Below, piece after piece: positions 10,112 through 19,025 of a stretch of 64,000 nt of DNA. The notes beneath the pieces are model-generated. The model searched no databases. It saw nothing but the letters and a program-made list of their open reading frames with translations, and had not been told where the DNA came from. A program made the position numbers and the translations under genes. The stretch is from VAZQ01 sp963763365 (GTDB lineage: Bacteria > Pseudomonadota > Alphaproteobacteria > Rhizobiales > Xanthobacteraceae). The stretch spans positions 186,001-250,000 of the forward strand of contig CAVXOE010000009.1 of assembly GCA_963763365.1 (NCBI GenBank), given 5' to 3'. The number at the start of each line of letters is the position of its first letter. The first letter of the stretch is position 1.

Positions 10112-11077
10112 TCACTTCCCCAGATGCGGCGCGATCTTCTTGCAGGCATCGACCAGCGACTGCACCGCCTCGGCCGACTTGTCGAACATGGCGCGCTCGG
10201 CGCCGTTCAACTGGAGTTCGACGATACGCTCGATTCCCTTCGCCCCGATGACAGCCGGGACGCCGACGTAGAGGTCCTTGATACCGTATTCGCCGTTGAG
10301 ATAGGTGGCGCAGGGCAGCACGCGCTTCTTGTCGCGCAGGTAGCTCTCGGCCATGGCGATCGCTGATGCCGCCGGCGCATAGAACGCCGAGCCGGTCTTG
10401 AGCAGGTTGACGATCTCGCCGCCGCCCTTGCGGGTGCGCTCGACGATCTCGTCGAGCCGCTGCTGCGTCGTCCATTTCATTTTCACGAGATCGGGCAACG
10501 GAATGCCGGCGACCGTGGAGTAGCGGATCATCGGCACCATATCGTCGCCATGCCCGCCGAGCGTGATCGCAGTCACGTCCTCGACCGAGACGTTGAGCTC
10601 GTCGGCGACAAAATAGCGAAAGCGCGCGCTGTCAAGCACGCCCGCCATGCCGACCACCATGTTCTTGGGCAGGCCGCAGGCTTTCTGCAGCGCCCACACC
10701 ATGGCGTCGAGCGGATTGGTGATGCAGATGATGAAGGCGTTCGGCGCGTACTTCTTGATGCCGGAGCCGACCTGCTCCATCACCTTGAGATTGATGCCGA
10801 GGAGATCGTCGCGGCTCATGCCGGCCTTGCGCGGCACGCCGGCGGTCACGATGCAGACGCTGGCGCCGTCAAGCGCATCGTACGAATTGGTTCCCGACAG
10901 GCGCACGTCGAACCCGTCGACCGGCGAGGATTCGGCGAGGTCGAGCGACTTGCCCTGCGGAATGCCCTCGGCAATGTCGAACAGCACGACATCGCCAAGC
11001 TCCTTGAGGCCGATCAGATGAGCGAGGGTGCCGCCGATCTGGCCTGCACCGATCAATGCAATCTTGGGACGCGCCAT
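10112..11077 (-). CDS. mdh: Malate dehydrogenase (NAD+, LDH-like type)
   Basis: 321 residues from ATG 11077 (MARPKIALIGAGQIGG); the open frame extends 28 codons further but that part lacks family sequence. Oxidises malate to oxaloacetate with NAD+. Visible: Rossmann GAGQIGGTLAHL at 10-21, DIAEGIPQGKSLDLAESSPV with the Asp that selects NAD+, substrate-binding Arg in PRKAGMSRDDLLGINL, ICITNPLDAMVWALQK, and the catalytic His in TLGGHGDDMVP. Heads the mdh-sucC-sucD run. Confidence 0.97.
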   Translation of the reverse strand: MARPKIALIGAGQIGGTLAHLIGLKELGDVVLFDIAEGIPQGKSLDLAESSPVDGFDVRLSGTNSYDALDGASVCIVTAGVPRKAGMSRDDLLGINLKVMEQVGSGIKKYAPNAFIICITNPLDAMVWALQKACGLPKNMVVGMAGVLDSARFRYFVADELNVSVEDVTAITLGGHGDDMVPMIRYSTVAGIPLPDLVKMKWTTQQRLDEIVERTRKGGGEIVNLLKTGSAFYAPAASAIAMAESYLRDKKRVLPCATYLNGEYGIKDLYVGVPAVIGAKGIERIVELQLNGAERAMFDKSAEAVQSLVDACKKIAPHLGK

Positions 11078-11300
11078 GTGGGGGACAATCCTGAGGCTTG
11101 ACGAGGGATGAAAGCCCGGCCGCTGCACCGCGTCATAGACCCTTTCGGCCCCATGGTTCAAGCCGTCAGCCGGTGGCAGGATGGATCAGTCACGGAGGAA
11201 GCACGGCGCTGGCCGCCGATCGTGAAGGCGTCGGGCGTGTAGGGCGGGTGATACCAACAGCGCCTGATCTTGGCCCGTCATCCTGATCGGCATGAGGTCC

Positions 11301-12224
11301 TTACGCCGTTCCCGCAATCGCCTTGGCGAAATCCTGCGCGGTGAACGGCGCGAGGTCGTCGATCCCTTCGCCCACGCCGATGAAATGCACCGGCAGGCCG
11401 AACTTCGCGGCGATCGCCACCAGGATGCCGCCGCGCGCGGTGCCGTCGAGCTTGGTCATCACCAGCCCGGTGACGCCCGCGATCTTTTGGAAGATCTCGA
11501 CCTGCGAGAGCGCGTTCTGCCCCACCGTCGCATCGAGCACCAGCAGCACCGCGTGCGGCGCGCTGGCGTCGACCTTCTTCATGACGCGCACGATCTTCTC
11601 CAACTCGTCCATCAGTTCGGTGCGGTTCTGCAACCGCCCGGCGGTGTCGACGAGGAGAACGTCGATCCCCTCGCCGCGCGCCTCGACCAGCGCGTCGTAC
11701 GCAAGGCCTGCCGGGTCGGAGCCGGGCGGACGCGCGATCACGCTCGCACCCGAGCGCCCGCTCCAGATCTTGAGCTGATCGATCGCCGCGGCCCGGAACG
11801 TATCGCCTGCCGCGAGCATCACCGAGCGGCCCTCGCGGTGAAATCTCGCGGCGAGCTTGCCGATGGTCGTGGTCTTGCCCGAGCCGTTGACGCCGACCAC
11901 CAGGATGGCGAACGGCTTCCTGTCTTCGATTGCGAGCGGCTTGGCGACCGGCCCCATCAGTTTCGCGACCTCGGTAGCCAGCACGCCTTGCACTTCGCCC
12001 AGGCTGCGGTAGCGGCCCTCGGCCATCGTTGTCGCGACCTGGGCGGCGAAATCGACGCCGAGGTCGGCGCGGATCATCGCCTCCTCGATCTCGACGATGC
12101 GCTCGGGCGAGAGCGGCCCGCGCATCATCATGTCGGAGATCGAGGTGGTGAGATTGGTCGACGTGCGCTTGAGCCCGCCGCTCAGCCGCTGCCACCAGCT
12201 TGTTTGTTCCGTGCTGTCGTTCAT
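11301..12224 (-). CDS. ftsY: Signal recognition particle receptor GTPase FtsY
   Basis: 307 residues from ATG 12224 (MNDSTEQTSWWQRL). The frame is open upstream to 12617, but that extension runs through a palindromic repeat and opposite the next gene, so it is not used. Docks SRP-ribosome complexes at the inner membrane. Visible: N domain (about 15-100), P-loop GVNGSGKTTTIGKLA near residue 112, DTFRAAAIDQLKIW, the G3 motif DTAGRL, and the specificity motif TKLDGTARGG. It lacks the long acidic N-terminal A domain of E. coli FtsY, as is common in this class; the Trp-rich start may replace it in membrane contact. Confidence 0.96.
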   Translation of the reverse strand: MNDSTEQTSWWQRLSGGLKRTSTNLTTSISDMMMRGPLSPERIVEIEEAMIRADLGVDFAAQVATTMAEGRYRSLGEVQGVLATEVAKLMGPVAKPLAIEDRKPFAILVVGVNGSGKTTTIGKLAARFHREGRSVMLAAGDTFRAAAIDQLKIWSGRSGASVIARPPGSDPAGLAYDALVEARGEGIDVLLVDTAGRLQNRTELMDELEKIVRVMKKVDASAPHAVLLVLDATVGQNALSQVEIFQKIAGVTGLVMTKLDGTARGGILVAIAAKFGLPVHFIGVGEGIDDLAPFTAQDFAKAIAGTA

Positions 12225-12257
12225 GCCGGGCCCGTGATAGCGGTTTCTGCTCGCGGT

Positions 12258-12332
12258 TGTCATTGCCCGCGAAAGCGGGCAATCCAGTTCCTCCCATATA
12301 AGAGCTGGATGCCCGCTTGCGCGGGCATGACA
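12258..12332. repeat. REP-like palindromic repeat, family A copy 2
   Basis: Near-perfect inverted repeat: left arm tgtcattgcccgcgaaagcg, then a centre ttcctcccatataagag, then the right arm ctggatgcccgcttgcgcgg continuing to gcatgaca. It sits between the divergent starts of ftsY and the rluA-type gene, so their promoters must lie in or beside it. Confidence 0.85.
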
Positions 12333-12347
12333 AGTCGATGAATTCAG

Positions 12348-13323
12348 ATGACCCCGGAAGAGATGGTCGCGCGCCTGCTCTACCGCGACGGGCTGATGCT
12401 GATCATCGACAAGCCGGCGGGATTCGCCGTGCACAAGGGGCCGAAGGGCGGCGAGAGCCTGGAGGATCATTTCGGCGCGCTGCGCTTCGGGCTGCCGCGT
12501 GCGCCCGCGCTGGCGCATCGGCTCGATCGCGACACGTCGGGTTGTCTGGTGCTCGGGCCGCCACCGCAAGGCGCTGGCCGAACTCGGGCGGCTGTTCAAG
12601 CAGGGCAAGGTGGGCAAGACCTACTGGGCGGTGGTAGAGGGCGGGCCCGCCGAGGACGAGGGCCGCATCGATCTGGCGCTCGGACGGCTCGACGAGAGCC
12701 GCGGCTGGTGGATGAAGCCCGACCCGCACGGCCAGCCCGCCGCGACGACGTGGAAGGTGCTGGGGCGTTGTGCACGGCCTGCCTCAAGCACGGTCTCTAC
12801 CCAGGGCATGGACAGTGCCGCAGCGGTTCCCTCTCCCGCTTGCGGGGGAGGGTTAGGGAGGGGGCAGGCAACGGGCATTGATGCAAGTAGCATCCCCCTC
12901 CCCACCCCTCCCCCGGCGAAAGGGCGTTCACGCCCGTCTTCGACGGGCTATGCGGGAGAGGGAGCAGACCTGCCGCGCGGCGCGACCGGCGCGCAATCTT
13001 TGACGAGCGAATCGCATCTCACCTGGCTGGCGCTGGAGCCGCTCACCGGCCGGACGCATCAATTGCGCGTGCATTGCGCCGCCATGGGCTGGCCGATCCT
13101 TGGCGATACGATTTACGGCACGCAGGCAAGTCTACGCCGCCTGCGCAAGGAAGCGTTGCCGCGCAGCGGCGGGCCGGGGCTGCATCTGCATTCGCGCGAG
13201 ATCGTGGTGCCGCTCTACAAGAACCGCGCGCCGGTCGCCGTGTCGGCGCCGGTGCCGCTGCATATGCACGCGACGTTGCAGGCCTGCGGCTGGCAGGGCG
13301 AAGTGTTCAGGCTGGTGGATTAA
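12348..13323 (+). pseudogene. RluA-type RNA pseudouridine synthase, frameshifted and carrying an in-frame repeat insertion
   Basis: ATG 12348. The first 70 residues match the family: LMLIIDKPAGFAVHKGPKG and the catalytic-Asp motif HRLDRDTSGCLVLG. Frame is then lost: an extra C at 12558/12559 (cgggccgcc where cgggcgcc is expected) moves the continuation RHRKALAELGRLFKQGKVGK to the next frame. That second frame continues to 13323 with LTWLALEPLTGRTHQLRVH and GWPILGDTIYG. Between the two halves of the catalytic domain lie about 80 extra residues, largely encoded by a palindromic repeat at 12829-12963 that keeps the frame open. RNA target unknown. The 3' end overlaps the convergent PPOX gene by four bases. 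Confidence 0.8.
12829..12963. repeat. Palindromic repeat, family B copy 1, inside the rluA-type gene
   Basis: Starts ccctctcccgcttgcggggg, ends gggctatgcgggagagggag, and contains internal ctccccacccctcccccggc. The copy at 53919-54050 shares both ends and the segment cgcccgtcttcgacgggct. In the rluA-type reading frame it codes without a stop (PSPACGGGLGRGQ ... STGYAGEGA). It is therefore an insertion tolerated as protein-coding sequence, at least in frame. Confidence 0.85.
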
Positions 13324-13952
13324 TACAGCGTCGCCTTGATGCGCTCGGGCGAGGCGCGGTCGTGCGCTTCGCCGCCCATCTTGCCGTCGGTGCGCTCGGC
13401 GAGGATCATGCCTGCGGTCGGCAGGCTCTTGCGGTCGACATGCTTCGACGCGTCCCACAGCTTCGAGCGCACGATCGCCTTGGTGCACTGGAAATAGACT
13501 TGCTCGACCGCGACGACGATCACCGCGCGCGGCGTCTTGCCGTTGACGATGAACGTCTGCGCCAGCGCCGGATCGGCGGAAATCTGCGCCCGCCCGATGA
13601 TCCGGATGGTCTCGCCGCAGCCCGGTATCAGGAACAGCAGCGCAACGCGCGGATCGACCAGGAGATTGCGCAGCGTGTCGATGCGGTTGTTGCCGAGCCG
13701 GTCGGGAATGAGCAGCGTCTTCTCGTCGAGCACGCGCACGAAGCCGGGCGCGTCGCCGCGCGGCGAGCAGTCGAGGCCATCTCGCCCCGACGAGGCCAGA
13801 GCGAAGAACGGCGCCGCCTCGATGAAAGCGCGGTAGTGCGGCGTGATGTGGTCCGCCACCTTGTGGATCGACGGCGGGTAGGGCTCGCCATAGATGCGTT
13901 CAAGCTGATCGACGCTGGTGACGAGATGGTCGCGTGAAAGCGATTCGGTCAT
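13320..13952 (-). CDS. Pyridoxamine 5'-phosphate oxidase-family flavoprotein (MSMEG_1061-like)
   Basis: 210 residues with the split-barrel FMN-binding fold. Visible: FFALASSGRDGLDCSPRGDAPGFVRVLDEKT at about 48-78, IPDRLGNNRIDTLRNLLVDPRVALLFLIPG at about 82-112, and the basic segment CTKAIVRSKLW at about 158-168. These match the PPOX subfamily often called MSMEG_1061/DR2398-like, of unknown substrate. It is not PdxH: the PLP-site residues are absent. It overlaps the rluA-type 3' end and stands alone on the minus strand. Confidence 0.85.
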   Translation of the reverse strand: MTESLSRDHLVTSVDQLERIYGEPYPPSIHKVADHITPHYRAFIEAAPFFALASSGRDGLDCSPRGDAPGFVRVLDEKTLLIPDRLGNNRIDTLRNLLVDPRVALLFLIPGCGETIRIIGRAQISADPALAQTFIVNGKTPRAVIVVAVEQVYFQCTKAIVRSKLWDASKHVDRKSLPTAGMILAERTDGKMGGEAHDRASPERIKATLY

Positions 13953-13994
13953 CGGGAGTTCCGCTGTTGCGGGTCCTGGTTAGCACATCCGCCG

Positions 13995-15266
13995 TCATGC
14001 GGCGAGCAGCCGCCGGCCGTCGTGCCCGGCGATCGCAACGTCGAGGATAGCGCCGGGTTCGGCTGGCGCGCGCAGGCGAACCTGCGTGAAGTGCTCGGTG
14101 TGGCCGCGTTCGAACAACTCGGCCAAGACCCGGCGTGTGGTTCCGACCTGCGCGTCGAGATGCGTGCGCAGCGCCGTCTCGCCCTTCTCGCGCAGCCGGT
14201 GGGCACGATCCTTGACGATCTCGCGCGCGACCTGCGGCATGCGCGCGGCCGGAGTGCCGGGGCGCGGCGAGAACGGGAACACATGCAGATGCGTCAGCCC
14301 GCACTCGTCGACGAGATCGAGCGAACGGCCGAACATCGCCTCGGTCTCGGTCGGGAAGCCGGCGATGATGTCGCCGCCGAACACCACGTCGGGCCGCAAC
14401 CGCCGCACCTGATCGCAGAACGCAATCGCATCGGCGCGCAGATGGCGCCGCTTCATGCGCTTGAGGATCAGGTCGTCGCCGGCCTGCAACGACAGGTGCA
14501 GATGCGGCATCAGCCGCGCGTCGTCCGCGAACGCATCGAGCAGGTCACGGTCGGCTTCGACCGAATCGATCGACGAGAGCCGCAGCCGCTCGAGTTCCGG
14601 CACGTGCTTGAGGATTTGCTTCACCAAGGTGCCGAGCTTCGGCGTGCCCGGCAGGTTTCCGCCGTAGCTCGTCAGATCGACGCCGGTCAGCACGACCTCG
14701 CGATAGCCGCGCGCGGTGATCCGGCGCACCTCGTCGACGACGGCACCCATCGGAACCGAGCGTGAATTACCGCGGCCATAGGGGATGATGCAGAACGTGC
14801 AGCGATGGTCGCAACCGTTCTGCACCTGCACGAAGGCGCGGGCGTGGCCCTCGCAGCCGTCGATCAAGTGCGCGGCGGTCTCGCGCACCGTCATGATGTC
14901 GTTGACGGCGATCTTCTCTTCGGACGGCACCTCCAGCGAGCCGCGCGCAAAGCGGCTGCGCCGTGCGCGCCAGAACGCCGGACTGATCTTCTCCTCGTTG
15001 CCCAGGACGAACGCCACCTCGGGCATCTGGGCGAAGGTCTCGGGCTCGGTCTGCGCGGCGCAGCCGGTGACCAGGATGCTTGCCTCGGGCCGTTCGCGCT
15101 TGAGCTTGCGGATCGTCTGCCGCGCCTGCCGCACCGCCTCGCCTGTGACGGCGCAGGTGTTGACGACAACCGCATCGGCCAGTCCCGACGCCAGCGCTTC
15201 GCGCCGGATGATCTCCGACTCATAGACATTGAGCCGGCAGCCAAACGTGACAACGTCGATGGTCAC
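13995..15266 (-). CDS. mtaB: tRNA t6A37 methylthiotransferase MtaB
   Basis: 423 residues from GTG 15266 (VTIDVVTFGCRLNVYESE); the open frame extends further upstream but only through dapF sequence. Radical-SAM enzyme that adds a methylthio group to t6A37 of ANN-decoding tRNAs. Visible: N-terminal UPF0004 domain with Cys in FGCRLN, VVNTCAVT and VTGCAAQ (first Fe-S cluster), radical-SAM CDHRCTFCIIPYGRG (second cluster), GGDIIAGFPTETEAMF, and a C-terminal TRAM domain (about 360-420). The GTG overlaps the dapF stop by four bases, so the two are co-transcribed. RCRLN-type and PYGRG motifs favour MtaB over MiaB. Confidence 0.94.
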   Translation of the reverse strand: MTIDVVTFGCRLNVYESEIIRREALASGLADAVVVNTCAVTGEAVRQARQTIRKLKRERPEASILVTGCAAQTEPETFAQMPEVAFVLGNEEKISPAFWRARRSRFARGSLEVPSEEKIAVNDIMTVRETAAHLIDGCEGHARAFVQVQNGCDHRCTFCIIPYGRGNSRSVPMGAVVDEVRRITARGYREVVLTGVDLTSYGGNLPGTPKLGTLVKQILKHVPELERLRLSSIDSVEADRDLLDAFADDARLMPHLHLSLQAGDDLILKRMKRRHLRADAIAFCDQVRRLRPDVVFGGDIIAGFPTETEAMFGRSLDLVDECGLTHLHVFPFSPRPGTPAARMPQVAREIVKDRAHRLREKGETALRTHLDAQVGTTRRVLAELFERGHTEHFTQVRLRAPAEPGAILDVAIAGHDGRRLLAA

Positions 15267-16141
15267 GCGGCGCCTGCCTTGGCGAACAGCGCGGGGTCGA
15301 AACGGCCCTCGTATTCGTAGGCCACCGGGCCGGTCATCAGCACGTGGTCGTCGCGCTCGCGCCATTCGATCGTGAGGTCGCCGCCCGGCAGCGTCACCGT
15401 CACCTTGCGGCCAGTGCGGCGCAACCGCGCCGCCGCCACCGCGGCCGCGCAGGCGGCCGAGCCGCACGCCCTGGTGAGGCCGGCGCCGCGCTCCCAGGTG
15501 CGCACCACGATGTGGTCGCGCGACTTTACCGCGCACAGCGAGATGTTGGCGCGCTCGGGAAACATCGGATGGTGTTCAAGCAGCGGCCCGATCTTGCCGA
15601 GGTCATAGGCGCCGACATCGTCGACCCAGAAGACGGCGTGCGGATTGCCCATGCTGACCACGGACGGCGAATGCAGGATCGGCTTGTCGATCGGGCCGAT
15701 CTGCAATTCGATCGCGCGCGTGTCCTCGAATTTCTCCGAGAGCGGAATCTCGTTCCAGGCGAAGCGCGGCTTGCCCATGTCGACGGTCGAGACGAGCGGT
15801 GCCTCGCTCTTCCAGCAATTGAGCAGTCCGGCGCGGGTCTCGAAGGTGAGCGCAGCCTTGCCGGTCTCCCTGAACAAAATGTCGGCGACACAGCGCATGC
15901 CGTTGCCGCAGGCGCCCGCTTCGGAGCCGTCGCTGTTGTAGATGCGCACGAAGGCGTCGGTGCCGGGCGTGCGCGGCGTATGCAGCGCCATGAGCTGGTC
16001 GTAGGGCGCGCCCTCGGGCTGCGCGGCCGCGCGCGCTTCGGCAGCGCTGACCAGGATTTTTTCGCCGCGCAGGTCCACCACCACGATCTCGTTGCCGAGA
16101 CCGTTCATCTTGACGAAGGCGTGGTTGGCAAGCGCGCTCAT
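15263..16141 (-). CDS. dapF: Diaminopimelate epimerase
   Basis: 292 residues. Interconverts LL- and meso-diaminopimelate for lysine and peptidoglycan. Two-base cofactor-free mechanism: the Cys pair is visible in GACGNGMRCVADI (about residues 76-88) and LTRACGSAACAAAVA (about 223-237). N-terminus FVKMNGLGNEIVVVDLR is typical. Coupled to downstream mtaB by a GTGA overlap. Confidence 0.96.
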   Translation of the reverse strand: MSALANHAFVKMNGLGNEIVVVDLRGEKILVSAAEARAAAQPEGAPYDQLMALHTPRTPGTDAFVRIYNSDGSEAGACGNGMRCVADILFRETGKAALTFETRAGLLNCWKSEAPLVSTVDMGKPRFAWNEIPLSEKFEDTRAIELQIGPIDKPILHSPSVVSMGNPHAVFWVDDVGAYDLGKIGPLLEHHPMFPERANISLCAVKSRDHIVVRTWERGAGLTRACGSAACAAAVAAARLRRTGRKVTVTLPGGDLTIEWRERDDHVLMTGPVAYEYEGRFDPALFAKAGAA

Positions 16142-16193
16142 GGTGTCCTATGGCGCGTTTATATGGGCATTTCGCGGCCGTTGGCCAGCATCG

Positions 16194-17173
16194 CTACTGC
16201 GAGCCGGCGATGCCGGCCTGCTGCACCACCTTGCCCCAGCGCGCGATCTCCGTCGCGATGAACTGCTGCAGCCCGGCGACCGACTGGCTGTCCATCGGCA
16301 CCATGCCGGTCTTGCCGATCTGCTCCTTCATTTCCGGCGTATCGAGCACGCTCTTGAGATCGCCATGCAGCTTGTCGACGATCGGCCGCGGCGTCTTGGC
16401 GGGCGCGGCGATCATCTGCCAGGAGGCGGCGCCAAAGCCCGGCACAGTGTCGCCGACCGGCGGCACGTCCGGCAGCATGGCGATGCGCTGCGCGGTCGAG
16501 ACGCCGACCGCCCGTACCTTGCCGGCCTGGATCGAGCGGCAGCGCGGGCCCGAGATCGACGAACATCAGCGGCACGTGTCCGGCGATGACGTCGTTGAGC
16601 GCCGGCAGGCTGCCCTTGTAGGGCACGTGCGTCATCTCGATCCCGGTCATGTTCTTGAGCAGCTCGGCAAACAGGTGATGCGGCACGCCCGCCCCGGCCG
16701 ACGCGTAGGAGAGCGAGCCCGGCTTGTCCTTCGCGAGCTTGATCAGGTCGGCCACGCTGCGCACCGGCAGGTCCGGATTGACCACCAGCACGAACGGAGT
16801 TCTGGGCCGCCAGCGCAAGCGGTACGAAATCGGCCGCCGGGTCGTAAGGCAAGTTCTTATAGAGCGTGACGTTGATCGCCATGGTGGCGCTCGGCGCGAT
16901 CATCAGCGTGTAGCCGTCGGGGTTGGCCTTCTGCACCGCGACCGCGCCGATGACGCCGCCGGCACCCGGCTTGTTCTCGACAATGAGCGGCTTGCCCCAT
17001 TTCTGCTCGAGCCGGGGTCCTATCATTCGCGAGAGGATGTCGCCCGCCCCGCCGGGGGTGAACGGGACCACCATGGTGACCGGGCGGGTTGGGAAGTCCT
17101 GCGCATGGGTGGGCTGAGGCCCAAAGGCCGCGACCAGCGCTGCGCACGCCAATATCGAGGATCCCATCCGCAT
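16194..17173 (-). pseudogene. TctC/Bug-type substrate-binding protein with two frameshifts
   Basis: ATG 17173 gives a signal peptide (MRMGSSILACAALVAAF ... THAQDFPTRP) followed by the family core VTMVVPFTPGGAGDILSRM and VENKPGAGGVIGAVAVQ. An extra base at 16800/16801 (ggagttctggg) shifts the frame to PFVLVVNPDLPVRSVADL ... HHLFAELLKNMTGIEMTHVP; a second extra base near 16534 shifts again to RAVGVSTAQRIAMLPDVPPV ... KVVQQAGIAGSQ, which ends at 16194. With both bases removed it is a complete periplasmic receptor of the tripartite tricarboxylate transporter family. No TctA/TctB partner is nearby. Confidence 0.85.
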
Positions 17174-17467
17174 AGTTTCCGTCCCTGATTGTTGTCTGGC
17201 GCCGATCGCGCCTTGGCGCCAAGCTAGCGCACCCGACGGGGCGGCGCTAAGGGGCGGAATGTCCCGGTTTTCTTGACAGGTGCCGGTGCAATCGCCATAA
17301 GCATCGCAGCAAGTGGGCCGGTTCCGGCCCTCTTGCAATTTTGCGTGCAGACTCAAGGGTCTGTGCCAATTTTCGCGGCGCCTGGCGCCGCAAACACCGC
17401 AAACCCGACTGGAAGAAGCCGGTCCGGACTATTCCGACGACCGGAAACGAACACGAGGACAAGAACG

Positions 17468-17962
17468 ATGTTCGCAGTCATCAAAACCGGCGGCAAGCAA
17501 TACCGGGTGGCCGCGGATGAATTGCTCAAGATCGAGAAGATCGAGGGCAAGCCCGGCGATATCGTCCAGCTCGGCGACGTGCTGGTGGTCGGTGGCGACA
17601 ACGTCATGCTCGGCGCGCCCACGGTCGCCGGCGCCACGGTTGCCGCCGAGGTGCTGGAGCAGGGCCGGGGCCCGAAAGTCATCGCGTTCAAGAAGCGCCG
17701 CCGCAAGAACTCGCGGCGCAAGCGCGGGCACCGTCAGGAATTCACCCTGCTGCGGATCACCGAGATCCTGACCGACGGCGCCAAGCCGACGAAGGCCGCG
17801 ACCGGGTTGCGGCCGAAGGGCGAGCCCAAGGCGAAGGTCGCCGCCGAAGCGTGCGGCCTCCGGCGAGGAAGGCGAGGCTGCCCCGAAGGCCAAAGCCAAG
17901 GCAAAATCGGGCAGCAAAGCCAAATCGAAGTGATGATTTCGTCACAAATCCGGGTTATATGA
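17468..17962 (+). CDS. rplU: 50S ribosomal protein L21 with a frameshifted C-terminal tail
   Basis: ATG 17468, with GAGGA seven bases upstream. The ribosomal core is intact: MFAVIKTGGKQYRVAADELL, GDIVQLGDVLVVGGD, and the conserved KRRRKNSRRKRGHRQ with TLLRITEIL, about 103 residues. The tail then differs from expectation: an extra base near 17851 (gaagcgtgcgg) turns an Ala/Lys-rich tail AASGEEGEAAPKAKAKAKSG ending at TGA 17931-17933 into an unrelated sequence running to 17962. As L21 is essential or nearly so, the lesion is confined to the extension and may be tolerated or be a sequence error. Followed 26 bases later by rpmA. Confidence 0.93.
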   Translation: MFAVIKTGGKQYRVAADELLKIEKIEGKPGDIVQLGDVLVVGGDNVMLGAPTVAGATVAAEVLEQGRGPKVIAFKKRRRKNSRRKRGHRQEFTLLRITEILTDGAKPTKAATGLRPKGEPKAKVAAEACGLRRGRRGCPEGQSQGKIGQQSQIEVMISSQIRVI

Positions 17963-17988
17963 CGCACGAGCGTTAGGGACTTAAGGCC

Positions 17989-18261
17989 ATGGCACACAAG
18001 AAAGCAGGCGGCTCATCGCGCAACGGCCGCGACTCGAACAGTCAGCGGCTCGGCTTGAAGATTTTCGGCGGCGAGAGCGTTCTCGCCGGCAACATCATTG
18101 CGCGCCAGCGCGGCACCAAATGGCATCCCGGCCGCAATGTCGGGCTCGGCAAGGACCACACGCTGTTCGCGCTGATCCCCGGCAAGGTCGAGTTCCGCAG
18201 CAAGGCCAAAGGTCGCGTGTTCGTATCCGTCATGCCGATGATCGAGGCAGCGGCCGAGTAA
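17989..18261 (+). CDS. rpmA: 50S ribosomal protein L27
   Basis: 90 residues beginning MAHKKAGGSSRNGRDSNSQR, the basic flexible N-terminus that reaches the peptidyl-transferase centre, then LGLKIFGGESVLAGNIIARQ and GTKWHPGRNVGLGKDHTLFA. The standard partner of rplU in a two-gene operon. Confidence 0.98.
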   Translation: MAHKKAGGSSRNGRDSNSQRLGLKIFGGESVLAGNIIARQRGTKWHPGRNVGLGKDHTLFALIPGKVEFRSKAKGRVFVSVMPMIEAAAE

Positions 18262-18324
18262 ACGGTGGACTGACATCGAGGTCCGCCGGCATCCATCGAA
18301 CCGGCGGGGCCCAACGGGTTTCTT

Positions 18325-18360
18325 GAGGGGAGACGGGATGCCGGCTCCCCTCTTCGCTTT
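18325..18360 (+). terminator. Intrinsic terminator after rpmA
   Basis: gaggggag (18325-18332) pairs perfectly with ctcccctc (18345-18352) around a 12-base loop that can itself pair partly, followed by ttcgcttttt. It ends the rplU-rpmA transcript just before the GNAT gene. Confidence 0.75.
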
Positions 18361-18374
18361 TTGGAGCCCGTGCG

Positions 18375-18983
18375 ATGACATTGCTGGATCGGATTGTTCC
18401 CGAAACATTGCCTGAGCGCCGGATACCGGTGTTGAAGACGGCGCGGCTCATCCTGCGCGCGCCGCGGCTCGACGACGCATCGGCCATCGCGCCGCTGATC
18501 AACGACCGCCGCATCTCGGAGAACCTGTCGCGCGCGCCGTTTCCTTATGCGCGCACGGATGCCGAGGCCTTCATCGCGTCCGCGAACCGCAAAGACGAAC
18601 AGGTTTCGTTCCTTGTGACCTTGCACGACGGCACGCTCGTCGGCGGTTGCGGGGTGGGTCCATTCGCCGGCGAATATCCGGAGATCGGCTACTGGTATGG
18701 CGTGCCGTACTGGGGGCGCGGTTATGCGACCGAGGCGGCGCGAGCCCTGATCGACTACGCGTTCAACGATCTCGGCTACGAAACGCTGGAAGGGGGCGCG
18801 CGAGTGACCAACCCGGCATCACGCTGCGTGCTGGAGAAGTGCGGCTACGTCTGGACCGGCGTGATCCTGATGCCGGTGCGTGCGCTCGGCGGCGTGTCGG
18901 TGCCGGCCGACCGCTTCCGCCTGGATCGCGAGCGTTGGCTGGAGCAGGAGACGGCGCGCAGGGACGAGAAGGTCTCCGGATAG
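18375..18983 (+). CDS. GNAT-family N-acetyltransferase (RimJ/RimL-like)
   Basis: 202 residues. Visible: LKTARLILRAPRLDDASAIA near residues 20-40, the acetyl-CoA-binding region YWYGVPYWGRGYATEAARAL (about 98-117), and GYETLEGGARVTNPASRCVLEKCGY (about 132-157), the standard pattern of RimJ/RimL-type acetyltransferases. Substrate cannot be told. Following rpmA is common in this bacterial order. Confidence 0.88.
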   Translation: MTLLDRIVPETLPERRIPVLKTARLILRAPRLDDASAIAPLINDRRISENLSRAPFPYARTDAEAFIASANRKDEQVSFLVTLHDGTLVGGCGVGPFAGEYPEIGYWYGVPYWGRGYATEAARALIDYAFNDLGYETLEGGARVTNPASRCVLEKCGYVWTGVILMPVRALGGVSVPADRFRLDRERWLEQETARRDEKVSG

Positions 18984-19025
18984 ACGACGCGACTTTCCGG
19001 AGCATTTATTGCGGGTCCGGCCAAT

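Noticed and set aside
12225..12617. Upstream 131-codon extension of ftsY
   Set aside because: It reads through a palindromic repeat and the opposite strand of the rluA-type gene; the family N-terminus begins at 12224.
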